Notes under the pieces: generated by a model
Told to the model about the DNA's origin: nothing
The model's database searches: none
What the model saw: only the letters and a program-made list of their open reading frames with translations
Made by a program: the position numbers and the translations under genes
Origin: CAYRJD01 sp965205925
GTDB lineage: Bacteria; Actinomycetota; Acidimicrobiia; Acidimicrobiales; Poriferisodalaceae
NCBI GenBank assembly: GCA_965205925.1
Contig: OZ242183.1
Location: 1 to 64,000, forward strand
Length of the DNA: 64,000 nucleotides
Direction: 5' to 3'
In this document: one piece after another, positions 51,014 to 59,446 of the stretch
Layout of the letters: every line of letters starts with the position of its first letter
Position numbering within the stretch: the stretch's first letter is position 1

Positions 51014-51787
51014 CTAGGCAATGTTTGCTACGGCTGTGGCCAAGCGTTCAAGTGCGGCTGGAGTTCTTGCACCCCACCAAAACAAGTCTTGACCGTCTAT
51101 TAGATGTGAAGGAGCGAACTGCTGCAGCTCAGCAAGATGTCGCTCGGCAAATGGGTATGGCTCAGTCGGAGCTAGGACAAGATCGAATGAGGTGGCAAAG
51201 ATGTCATCTTCTGAAACTGCCGGATAGCGCTGCGGATGATCGGCAAAGGCCGTGCGCACGCCGAGCGCATTTAACAACGACACGGCATAAGTAGAACGGT
51301 TGATTGTCATCCATGGTTTGCGCCAGATCGGAACGAACGCGGTTAGCGCTGTGGGCGTTAACCGCGAGCTGTTTGCCAACTGCGCATCTGGTGCAGTGAC
51401 AGCTGACGAGATGCTCGTGTCAAACTCTTCGCCGAGTCGGTCAGCTAGACGTGTCATCTCGGTTTGGACATCTTCTAGCGATGTCACATGCAAAACCTCG
51501 ATGGCAATGTTGTGCTTGCTTAGCGCTTGGTAGTCCTCCATACGGTTTTCTTCACGCTCCATCACCACCAAGTCCGGTTCCAACGCAACGATGGCAGCGA
51601 CATCTGGATTTTTTGTGCCGCCGACCTGTACCAGCTTTGGCTGCTCACAAAAGCGCGTGCACGCAACAGGACTGATGTCCCATGTCAACAGTGTTTCGGT
51701 AATGCTGGGAACGAGACTGACTACGCGAGGCGTTGGCTGAGAGCCACCCTTGCTGCGCTGATGAGCACGATTTACGGCCAGACTCAT
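51014..51787 (-). CDS. Cobalamin/metal-chelate receptor-like protein without signal peptide
   Basis: A 257-residue BtuF/TroA-like helical-backbone receptor. RVVSLVPSITETLLTWDI, VQVGGTKNPDVAAIVALEPDLVV and the long linker helix are characteristic of cobalamin and Fe-siderophore binding proteins of ABC importers. There is no signal peptide or lipobox, and no permease or ATPase gene nearby, so a cytoplasmic or orphan role is likely. Start at ATG 51787 has no clear ribosome site. It is divergent from uvrD2 with only 27 nt between starts. Confidence 0.85.
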   Translation of the reverse strand: MSLAVNRAHQRSKGGSQPTPRVVSLVPSITETLLTWDISPVACTRFCEQPKLVQVGGTKNPDVAAIVALEPDLVVMEREENRMEDYQALSKHNIAIEVLHVTSLEDVQTEMTRLADRLGEEFDTSISSAVTAPDAQLANSSRLTPTALTAFVPIWRKPWMTINRSTYAVSLLNALGVRTAFADHPQRYPAVSEDDIFATSFDLVLAPTEPYPFAERHLAELQQFAPSHLIDGQDLFWWGARTPAALERLATAVANIA

Positions 51788-51814
51788 ATCGCTGTTAAGG
51801 GTAGGTTCAACAAC

Positions 51815-53983
51815 ATGGTGACCGAGAACCGCAGACTGGCGAAACCACCAGCAAAAATTGAGCTCGACTCACATCAGCTCGCTGCGGTCACCAGCGAAGC
51901 CGCTCCCCTAGTGCTGCTAGCGGGACCTGGCTCGGGCAAGACCGAGGTGTTGACCCAACGTGTGCTCTGGCGTTATAAAAACGACAATGGGTTTGATCCG
52001 CGGCGTGCCCTTGTGGCCACATTTACACGCCAAGCCGCCCATGAACTGTGGGTGCGTTTACGAGCAGCGGGAGTGCGCAACATTGGTTCGCTAGGGACCA
52101 TTCATTCTGCTGCGCTCAACCAGATTCGCCAATATGAGCAAAGCCGAAACATCGTTCGCCACAAGGTGTTGGCAAACCGGCGAGATCTGATCACTGAGCT
52201 GATCACAAATAGGTCTGTCAATCGTGAAAGGTCTCCTGCGCGTGGACGTATCCCATCTGTTAATCAGATTTGCGCTGAGATTGATTGGGCGCAAGCGCGT
52301 GGGATAACGCCAAAGCAGTACGCGGACCAAGATGGGCCCAACCGAATCGGTGACACGCGTGCGCAGGTCGTGGCGACGTTGTTTGGGCAGTTTCAAAAAG
52401 CTAAGGAAAATCGCAAATTGTTGGACTTTGACGATGTTCTGACGAGGTGTCGCAACTTAGTTGAATCCGACAAAGGTTTTGCAGCTCAGTTGCGATGGTC
52501 TTTCCTGCATTTCTTTGTTGACGAATTTCAAGACATAAACCCGATGCAGTTTGAGCTGCTGAAGGCCTGGCTGGGCGATCGAACTGACCTATTTGCTGTG
52601 GGTGATCCAAACCAGTCGATCTACGGTTGGAATGGTGCCGAACCTAGCTATCTGACAAAGTTTGAGACTTTCTTCCCGGGCGCCACCACGCTGCGGCTAG
52701 AGATGAATCGACGAAGCACGCCTGTGATAGTGAAAGCAGCCGAAACGGTTCTGAGTGTTGGCGATGACAACACGCATGGCATCGCCCAGACCTGTTTTAT
52801 GCACTCCGGGGTGATGCCATCTTTCAGCGGTTATTGCGATGAAGCTGCAGAGGCAGTCGGCATAGCAAAGTTGCTTCGCAACGAACTGGTTAACACCTCA
52901 GGCGTGCCCAAACGATCAAGTTCGCCTGCCGGCCGTAAAAGTAGCTGGGCGGTGCTGGCTCGTAATCATGCACAACTAAGGCGCGTAATGAACGCACTTG
53001 ATGACGCTGGCATTGCCTGCAAGCTGGCAGGGGCTCGCACATTGCTTGATCGCCCAGAAGCTGTCACACTGCGGAAGAATCTCGCCAACGCACGTGATTT
53101 TGCGACTGAGTTGCGCGACCAGATAGTTGAGCTAGAGCAAACCGGTGAGGCTGGCAACGAGAGTTCGCGAGCGTTTAACCGTGTGCTTGACCTGGCTCTG
53201 CAATACGTCCGTGAATATCAATACAAACAGAGCGGTGAAGGTTTTGATAGTTGGCTATCGGAGCTAACGCCTTACGACATTGACCCAGCCGAAAGCTCTC
53301 ACGGTGTGGTCGATTTGGTTACGTTTCACGCAGCCAAAGGGTTGCAATGGCGTCATGTAATCGTGTCCGGAGCCAACAAGGGTGTGGTGCCAACTGGACG
53401 TAATCACTCCGAGGAGCGACGGCTGCTGTATGTGGCTATGACGCGTGCAAAAGAAACCCTGCACTTCACTTGGGCTGACGACCGCGGTCGCTCGCCTTTC
53501 CTAGATGAAATCCAGGCCGCTAACGCTCCGAAACCGCTGGCGACGCCCGAGCAAAGAGCTGAAGGATTGGCAAGGGCTCGCGCAGCGTTGAACCGTACTA
53601 CTGAGCCTTCTACAAGAACAAGCTTGCTTGTGAGCGAGCTAGCACACGGAGTAACCCCCGGTCACAGTTCTTCTGCAGGCACTGAGACTGCAGGCACTGA
53701 GGTTCAGCAAGAGCGCCGTAAACAACTAGAGCTTTGGCGAAAAAACGCCGCGCGTTCCTATGGGTTGAACGCGGTCGAGGTCATGGACGACAAGGTGTTG
53801 TCAGTGATTGCGCAAAACGGTTTAGGCACGCTGGAAGATCTGGTAGCGGCGACTGGGCTGAGCAAGGTGCGTTTGGCTCGCCTGCATGAGATCATCAGCA
53901 CCCAACTGCAAGAAGTGCTTATCGACGCGGCTGAACACGCCGGTCGCAGCGGCTTCGTTGAACAGCTTGACCTAAAGATCTAG
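51815..53983 (+). CDS. uvrD2: UvrD2-like superfamily 1 helicase with HRDC domain
   Basis: A 3'-5' DNA helicase of the UvrD/PcrA family. Motifs: Walker A LLAGPGSGKTEVLTQR, FFVDEFQDINPMQ, AVGDPNQSIYGWNGA, TFHAAKGLQWRHVI and LLYVAMTRAKETLHFTW. The C-terminal 75 residues form an HRDC-like domain, as in mycobacterial UvrD2. I chose the ATG at 51815 (722 residues), with AAGGGTAGG upstream; the frame stays open back to 51527 but that part lies inside the divergent binding-protein gene and lacks helicase character. It converges with xth, overlapping 12 nt. Confidence 0.94.
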   Translation: MVTENRRLAKPPAKIELDSHQLAAVTSEAAPLVLLAGPGSGKTEVLTQRVLWRYKNDNGFDPRRALVATFTRQAAHELWVRLRAAGVRNIGSLGTIHSAALNQIRQYEQSRNIVRHKVLANRRDLITELITNRSVNRERSPARGRIPSVNQICAEIDWAQARGITPKQYADQDGPNRIGDTRAQVVATLFGQFQKAKENRKLLDFDDVLTRCRNLVESDKGFAAQLRWSFLHFFVDEFQDINPMQFELLKAWLGDRTDLFAVGDPNQSIYGWNGAEPSYLTKFETFFPGATTLRLEMNRRSTPVIVKAAETVLSVGDDNTHGIAQTCFMHSGVMPSFSGYCDEAAEAVGIAKLLRNELVNTSGVPKRSSSPAGRKSSWAVLARNHAQLRRVMNALDDAGIACKLAGARTLLDRPEAVTLRKNLANARDFATELRDQIVELEQTGEAGNESSRAFNRVLDLALQYVREYQYKQSGEGFDSWLSELTPYDIDPAESSHGVVDLVTFHAAKGLQWRHVIVSGANKGVVPTGRNHSEERRLLYVAMTRAKETLHFTWADDRGRSPFLDEIQAANAPKPLATPEQRAEGLARARAALNRTTEPSTRTSLLVSELAHGVTPGHSSSAGTETAGTEVQQERRKQLELWRKNAARSYGLNAVEVMDDKVLSVIAQNGLGTLEDLVAATGLSKVRLARLHEIISTQLQEVLIDAAEHAGRSGFVEQLDLKI
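53673..53702 (+). repeat. 15-bp tandem duplication in uvrD2 linker
   Basis: 53673-53687 and 53688-53702 are 15-bp copies with one terminal mismatch. They encode a duplicated AGTET-like segment between the helicase core and the HRDC domain. Confidence 0.85.
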
Positions 53984-54748
53984 ATCCACCAGCACTGGGA
54001 TGTGGTCTGAGGGTTTGGTTCCTTTGCGGGCATTGCGATCCATCACGCAAAAACGAACAGCTTTCGCCACTGGCTTGGATGCCAGCAGCAAATCTATCCG
54101 CAGACCGTGGCGTTTATAGAAAGCACCGTCGCGGTAATCCCACCAGCTAAATAGCCCTGCCGCGTCATAGTGCTGACGGAAAAGGTCCGTTACTCCCCAA
54201 TCGCAAACGTGAGCCAGGATTTCTCGCTCAGCCGCGGTTACATGCGTGCGAGATTCGGTGTTTTCGGGATCCCAAACATCACGATCATCCGGGCAGATAT
54301 TGAAATCACCGCCAACCAGCACGGCTGATTTGGCGCTGGCGGTTGCTTCAAGATGCTCGCGCAGACGCCTCATCCAGCTCAGCTTGTATTTATAGTGATC
54401 GTGATCGACAGCTCGGCCGTTGGGGACGTAGGCCGAGCTAACACGCAACGGTCCGCAAGTCGCTGACACGAGACGGGCATCTTCATCGGGCTCAATGCCG
54501 TCGGCAAATCCTCTTAATGGGTCGGCAATGCCGACCTTTGACAAGATTGCAACACCGTTCCACTGGCCGTAACCGTGATGGAGAGTTTCGTATCCCGATT
54601 TAGCAAAATGCTCGGTTGGAAAAGCATCGTCGGCCGTCTTGGTTTCTTGCAGCAAGAGCACATCGGGGGCGGCATATGCAATCCATTCGTCCACTCGTTC
54701 TTGGCGGGCATTGAAGCCGTTTATGTTCCAGGTGGCAACGCGCAGCAT
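53972..54748 (-). CDS. xth: Exodeoxyribonuclease III (AP endonuclease)
   Basis: A 258-residue Xth-type AP endonuclease of base excision repair. MLRVATWNINGFNARQERV, VLLLQETK, GGDFNICPDDRDVWDP and GTKPSDHIPVLVDLD give the metal and catalytic residues (Asn, Glu, Asp, His). Length matches the family. It overlaps the uvrD2 end by 12 nt in convergent orientation. Confidence 0.96.
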   Translation of the reverse strand: MLRVATWNINGFNARQERVDEWIAYAAPDVLLLQETKTADDAFPTEHFAKSGYETLHHGYGQWNGVAILSKVGIADPLRGFADGIEPDEDARLVSATCGPLRVSSAYVPNGRAVDHDHYKYKLSWMRRLREHLEATASAKSAVLVGGDFNICPDDRDVWDPENTESRTHVTAAEREILAHVCDWGVTDLFRQHYDAAGLFSWWDYRDGAFYKRHGLRIDLLLASKPVAKAVRFCVMDRNARKGTKPSDHIPVLVDLDL

Positions 54749-54784
54749 GTGAAAAATCTAGCTAGCTGGCTTGCTTTTAGTTAG

Positions 54785-55777
54785 CTAGACCTGGACTGGT
54801 TCACTCCGGGCTGACTCGCTTAGGGCTAACTCTTTCTTTACGCTGCGCAACCGCTTGCGAGCCTGGTCGGCGTACTGCTTGCTGATTTCATAGCCAACGT
54901 ATGAGCGCTTGCTCCGTAGGGCCGCCTCAGCGGTAGTCCCAGATCCCATAAACGGATCTAACACCACATCACCTTCAAACGAATAAAGCTGAATAAGACG
55001 GCGTGGCAGCTCCAACGGAAACGGTGCTGGATGGTTTAAGCGCTTCGCGCTAGCGGTCGGAAATCGCCACACGCTCTTGGTGGCATCCAGGAAATCGTCA
55101 CGCGTGATGCTGTTTTTGCCCTTGGAACCATCGTGAGTGCTGCGTTTGAAAGAACCCTTAGAGAAGATCAGGATGTATTCGTGCACATCACGCAGCACGG
55201 GATTGCTGGCGGACTGCCAGCTTCCCCAAGCGCATGACGATCCCGCACTGGCACCTTTGTCCCAGATGATCTCTCCGCGCATGGAGAAGCCACATCTAAG
55301 CGCAGAGTGAATGAGGTGGGCGTGCAGCGGGATGTAAGGCGAGCGCCCAATGTTGGCAATGTTTAGGCAAGCTCGGCCGCCATCAACCAGCACGCGATAG
55401 GTCTGCGCCAACACGGTTTCAAGCAAATCAAAGTAGCTCGATAGCGACAGATCCTCATCGTATTCCTTGCCCACGTTGTAGGGCGGTGAAGTGATCATCA
55501 GGTGAGTTGACTCATCGGGTAGCTGGTTCATGCGTTGCGAGTCGGCGCAATAAATCACGTTTACCTTTGAAGGAACCTTTGCGAGCTGCTGATCTCCGTT
55601 GCTAGTGGCTGCGTTAGCGCTGCTATGAGCGCGATCAAACCGAGTTGAAGCGGGATGAACTGGTGACGGCTCAGTAGAAGATAGGTCTTCGTAAAGATTT
55701 CGGTCGTAAAAATCCGACGAATCGTGGTTTATGCGTGCGGAAGTCCCAAATGCGGGTGTGGTGGATTTCTTCTGCAT
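54785..55777 (-). CDS. Orphan DNA N4-cytosine/N6-adenine methyltransferase
   Basis: A 330-residue beta-class methyltransferase. Catalytic motif IV is TSPPYNVGKEYDE at about residue 95; the SAM motif I is DPFMGSGTTAEAA near the C-terminus, the order expected for the beta class. VHEYILIFSKG and WGSWQSASNP are segments I associate with N4-cytosine enzymes, so m4C is likely but not proven. The first 70 residues are Ser-rich and unrelated. No restriction endonuclease gene lies nearby, so it is probably a solitary regulatory or protective methylase. The ATG is preceded by a TTCTTC-type repeat. Confidence 0.9.
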   Translation of the reverse strand: MQKKSTTPAFGTSARINHDSSDFYDRNLYEDLSSTEPSPVHPASTRFDRAHSSANAATSNGDQQLAKVPSKVNVIYCADSQRMNQLPDESTHLMITSPPYNVGKEYDEDLSLSSYFDLLETVLAQTYRVLVDGGRACLNIANIGRSPYIPLHAHLIHSALRCGFSMRGEIIWDKGASAGSSCAWGSWQSASNPVLRDVHEYILIFSKGSFKRSTHDGSKGKNSITRDDFLDATKSVWRFPTASAKRLNHPAPFPLELPRRLIQLYSFEGDVVLDPFMGSGTTAEAALRSKRSYVGYEISKQYADQARKRLRSVKKELALSESARSEPVQV

Positions 55778-55919
55778 TGGATTTCTTCGGTGGGTTTCAA
55801 GTTGAGCTAGAAGCTGAAGGTCTTTGACTGTACCGGTCGCTTAAGGCGAGGTAAAGAGGCAAGACAAAGAAGAAGTAAAGAGGCAGTTTCGAGCTGGTAA
55901 ATCGCTAACCTTTGCCGCC

Positions 55920-56579
55920 GTGTCAGATACAACGCCAATATCAGCGGTGTTGTTTGATTTTGGTGGTGTTATCACGTCAAGTCCATTTGAGGCATTCAAT
56001 CGCTTGGAATCCGCGGCTGAAGTGCCACTTAACACGATCCGCACCATCAACGCCACCAATCCGGACACCAACGCGTGGGCGAAGCTTGAGCGCTCCGAAG
56101 TGGAAGTGGCGGATTTTGTGAGCCTCTTCGAGGCCGAAGCCGCCGCACTGGGCTACGAGTTATCGGGCTTGGCAGTACTGGACTGTCTAAGCGGCGACAT
56201 ACGACCACAAATGGTGTACGCGCTTGATCTGCTAGTCGAAGGAGGCTGTCGGATTGGCTGTATTACAAACAACGTGCGTAAAGGGCGCGGCCCAGCGATG
56301 TCGCAAAGCGACGAAGCAGCTAGCCAAGTGGTCGCCGTGATGAACAAATTTGAAGAGGTAGTGCAGTCCTCAAAGGAAGGGTTACGAAAACCTGACCCGC
56401 GCATCTACCAGTTGGCACTTACACGCATGGGCCTAGAAGCCAACCAGACCGCATATCTCGACGATCTTGGTGTCAACTGCAAGCCTGCGCGAGACCTGGG
56501 AATGTCAACCATCAAAGTGACCGACCCTGACGAAGCGCTGGATCAGTTAGAGCAGCTCGTGGGCTTCGCGTTGCGCTAG
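55920..56579 (+). CDS. HAD-superfamily hydrolase
   Basis: A 219-residue haloacid-dehalogenase-fold protein of subfamily IA. Motif I is VLFDFGGVITS, with the nucleophile Asp but Gly at the +2 position where many phosphatases have Asp. Motif II is ITNN, motif III KPDPRIYQLAL and motif IV YLDDLGVNC. The Gly at +2 is common in this subgroup and may mean altered or dehalogenase/epoxide-type chemistry. GTG start. It is divergent from the methyltransferase gene and precedes ettA by 13 nt. Confidence 0.88.
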   Translation: MSDTTPISAVLFDFGGVITSSPFEAFNRLESAAEVPLNTIRTINATNPDTNAWAKLERSEVEVADFVSLFEAEAAALGYELSGLAVLDCLSGDIRPQMVYALDLLVEGGCRIGCITNNVRKGRGPAMSQSDEAASQVVAVMNKFEEVVQSSKEGLRKPDPRIYQLALTRMGLEANQTAYLDDLGVNCKPARDLGMSTIKVTDPDEALDQLEQLVGFALR

Positions 56580-56592
56580 CCACTGCTTAATA

Positions 56593-58248
56593 ATGGCTGC
56601 TGAATTTATCTTCACAATGCAGGGCGTTAGCCGCCACTATCCGCCCGATGTGGTCGTGCTTGACGACGTCACGCTGGCGTTCTACATGGGTGCCAAGATC
56701 GGTGTAATCGGTCACAATGGATCTGGGAAATCGTCACTGCTAGCAATCATGGCAGGACTAGATGATGGCTATATCGGCCAAGCGAAACTGACAAGTGGTC
56801 GCACTGTCGGGCATCTGGCACAAGAACCAAAGCTGGATGAAACTAAATCCGTCGGTGAAAACGTGATGGACGGGGCGGCTAAAACTCAGGCTCTGTTAGA
56901 TGAATACGAAAAGGTGTTAGCCGCTTGGTCTGATCCGGACGCTGACTTCGAAAAGCTCGGCCTAGCTCAATCTCGCTTAGAGGACCGAATCAACGCCTAT
57001 GGGGCTTGGGATCTGAAACGCCAGGTTGAAATAGCGATGGATGCTCTACGTGTGCCACCAGCAGATGCGGAGGTAACGAGGCTTTCGGGCGGTGAGCGCC
57101 GACGAGTGGCGTTGTGTCGACTACTGCTGTCTCACCCAGATTTGCTTTTGCTAGACGAGCCCACCAACCACCTTGATGCGGAATCGGTGGCGTGGTTGGA
57201 ACAGTTCTTGGACGACTATGCAGGCACCGTGGTGGCGGTAACGCATGACAGATACTTCCTTGACAATGTGGCGGGATGGATTTTGGAGGTAGACCACGGT
57301 CACACCCACCCATTTGAGGGCAACTACAGCGCTTGGCTAGAGCATCATCAGGTACGTCTGGCATCGGAACAACGTCAAAGCGACGCGCGCGGTCGCGCTC
57401 TGGCACAAGAACTGGAGTGGGTGCGTTTGTCGCCTCGGGCGAGACAATCCAAGAGTAAGGCGCGCCTAGCTGCCTATGAACGAATGCTGGAGGAGCATCG
57501 CACCTTGACTCACGCCAACGCTCGCAGCAGTGCACTTTCTATGACCATTCCGATGTCTCGCAGACTCGGTGACGACGTGGTGAAAGTGAGCAACCTTTCC
57601 AAAGGTTTTGACGACCGCGTGCTCATCAGCGATTTGTCATTCACGCTGCCGCCAGCGGGAATTGTCGGAGTAATAGGGGCCAATGGAACCGGCAAAACCA
57701 CGCTGTTTCGCATGCTGATTGCTCAAGAGACACCCGATGCGGGTGAGATCAAAATTGGTGAAACGGTTGATCTGGCGTATGTGGACCAATCGCGTGACGC
57801 TCTAAGGGACGAGCTGACCGTCTATGAAGAAATCACCGACGGGCATGACACCTTGAGCATTGAAGGGCTAGGTGGTGCCAGAGAGGTGAATGGTCGAGCG
57901 TATGTGGCGTCGTTTAACTTCACCGGGGCGGATCAGCAAAAACGCGTAGGTGAGCTAGCGGGTGGTGAACGCAACCGCGTTCATCTGGCCAAAATGCTGA
58001 CTCGTGGCGGCAATCTTTTACTGCTAGATGAGCCAACCAACGACTTGGACGTGGAAACCCTGCGATCACTGGAGCTAGCGCTTGAGGAATTTCCAGGATG
58101 TGCGGTGGTCATTAGCCACGATCGTTGGTTTCTAGACCGCGTTGCGACGCATGTGCTGGCGTTCGAAGGAGACGGTGTGGTGCAGTGGTTTGAAGGGAAC
58201 TTCTCACAGTATGAGGAGCGCCTAAACAACCAGCACGGCTCTAGCTAG
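56593..58248 (+). CDS. ettA: ABC-F translational throttle protein EttA
   Basis: A 551-residue ABC-F protein with two nucleotide-binding domains. First: Walker A GHNGSGKSSLLAIMAG, LSGGERRRVALCRLLL and DEPTNHLD. Second: GANGTGKTTLFRML, LAGGERNRVHLAKML and DEPTNDLD. There are no membrane segments. The interdomain linker region and closeness to E. coli EttA suggest ribosomal E-site gating by ADP/ATP ratio. It overlaps the convergent zinc-binding gene by 4 nt. Confidence 0.94.
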   Translation: MAAEFIFTMQGVSRHYPPDVVVLDDVTLAFYMGAKIGVIGHNGSGKSSLLAIMAGLDDGYIGQAKLTSGRTVGHLAQEPKLDETKSVGENVMDGAAKTQALLDEYEKVLAAWSDPDADFEKLGLAQSRLEDRINAYGAWDLKRQVEIAMDALRVPPADAEVTRLSGGERRRVALCRLLLSHPDLLLLDEPTNHLDAESVAWLEQFLDDYAGTVVAVTHDRYFLDNVAGWILEVDHGHTHPFEGNYSAWLEHHQVRLASEQRQSDARGRALAQELEWVRLSPRARQSKSKARLAAYERMLEEHRTLTHANARSSALSMTIPMSRRLGDDVVKVSNLSKGFDDRVLISDLSFTLPPAGIVGVIGANGTGKTTLFRMLIAQETPDAGEIKIGETVDLAYVDQSRDALRDELTVYEEITDGHDTLSIEGLGGAREVNGRAYVASFNFTGADQQKRVGELAGGERNRVHLAKMLTRGGNLLLLDEPTNDLDVETLRSLELALEEFPGCAVVISHDRWFLDRVATHVLAFEGDGVVQWFEGNFSQYEERLNNQHGSS

Positions 58249-58529
58249 GGAGACTTGTCAGGCTCTCCGTAGGGCAACTTTGCTTGTTCGTAGCACTCGG
58301 AGTGATAGTGCTCAACGCGATCCCATTTATTACGGACGTAAACGTTGCAGATGATCTGCTCGGCACGGATGCGCGCACGAAACTTGATCAGTTCGTCGCA
58401 GTGGGCGCAATAAGCGGAATTACCTGCATCAATGATTCGTGACACGGAACGACTGCGCCATTTCTTTTGCTTAGCCCCGGTGGTCGTCGACTTCTTTGTA
58501 TTGACAGATGCAATTTTCGCAGTAGCCAC
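58245..58529 (-). CDS. Small zinc-binding-like actinobacterial protein, unknown function
   Basis: A 94-residue basic protein. C-x-x-C in AYCAHCDELIKFRAR and a distal H-x-E-C (HYHSECYEQAKLPYGEP) could bind one zinc. The first 45 residues are Lys/Thr/Ser-rich and probably disordered. I chose the GTG at 58529, which has GGAG 7 nt upstream; an upstream TTG at 58583 is possible. Similar unannotated proteins occur in actinobacteria from memory; role unknown. Confidence 0.65.
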   Translation of the reverse strand: MATAKIASVNTKKSTTTGAKQKKWRSRSVSRIIDAGNSAYCAHCDELIKFRARIRAEQIICNVYVRNKWDRVEHYHSECYEQAKLPYGEPDKSP

Positions 58530-58672
58530 AGGCACTCTCCGCTCACTGAGTACTCGCAATTCGATCCCAGTGAAATCGAACAAGCGCGCGACAAAATTGG
58601 CGTCGCAAGCCCAGAAAGTACATAACCCGCGCGCGCGAGTGGCGGATACTCAGTTAGCGCTAAAAAATCTTG

Positions 58673-59446
58673 CTACAAGATTTGACTAAGGAATCTTTTT
58701 GCGCTCTCCGAAGATGGGTTGGAGAAGAAATCGCTTGGAGTGGCGGTTTCCACGCACTCGCCTTCCTCCATAAAAATAATTCGATTCGCAGCCTCGCGCG
58801 CAAATCCAAGCTCATGAGTTACAACCATCATCGTCATACCCGATGCAGCCAGCTCGCGCATGATGTCAAGCACTTCTTTTACCATCTCTTGATCTAGCGC
58901 CGAGGTGGGCTCATCAAACAGCATCACCTGCGGGTCAAGCGCCAGCGCACGTGCAATCGCCACACGCTGTTGCTGACCACCAGAAATCTGGCCGGGAAAT
59001 TTGTCAGCTTGCTCAGGGATTCCAACTCGCTCCAGCAAAGTCCGGGCTTGCTCTTCGGCTTCTTCACGCGAAGATTTACGTACCCACATCGGTGCCAGCG
59101 TGATGTTGTCCATCACGGTCAGATGTGGGAACAGGTTGAACTGTTGAAACACCATTCCAACCTCTGAGCGAATCTTCTCGATGTTGCGCAAGTCGTTGGT
59201 GAGCTCTACCCCTCCAACAAATATCTGGCCTCTCTGATGTGTTTCTAGCCGGTTGATACAACGCAACCAGGTGCTCTTACCGGAACCTGATGGCCCCAGA
59301 ATAACGATCACCTCGCTCTTTTTGATATTCGTTGAAACGTTGTTCAATACTTGAAAATCGCCAAACCATTTGCTGACATCGCGACAGACGATCATGTCCG
59401 CATTGCTCACAGAGGCATCACCAGGTGCTCCAGTTGTCTCGCTCAT
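58673..59446 (-). CDS. aapP: Amino-acid ABC transporter ATP-binding protein
   Basis: A 257-residue ATPase of the GlnQ/AapP class. Walker A is GPSGSGKSTWLRC, Q-loop VFQQFNLFPHL, signature ISGGQQQRVAIARAL, Walker B VMLFDEPTSALD and switch VVTHELG. It energises uptake through AapQ and AapM. Its ATG overlaps the aapM stop by 4 nt. It is the distal gene of the operon aapJ-aapQ-aapM-aapP. Confidence 0.95.
   Translation of the reverse strand: MSETTGAPGDASVSNADMIVCRDVSKWFGDFQVLNNVSTNIKKSEVIVILGPSGSGKSTWLRCINRLETHQRGQIFVGGVELTNDLRNIEKIRSEVGMVFQQFNLFPHLTVMDNITLAPMWVRKSSREEAEEQARTLLERVGIPEQADKFPGQISGGQQQRVAIARALALDPQVMLFDEPTSALDQEMVKEVLDIMRELAASGMTMMVVTHELGFAREAANRIIFMEEGECVETATPSDFFSNPSSESAKRFLSQIL

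Noticed and set aside
51527..51814. Extended N-terminus of uvrD2 from 51527
   Set aside because: It would read through most of the divergent receptor gene's start; the residues lack helicase features and a good ribosome site precedes 51815.
54785..55777. Restriction-modification system
   Set aside because: Only a methyltransferase is present; no endonuclease, specificity or toxin gene lies nearby, so I did not call an R-M system.
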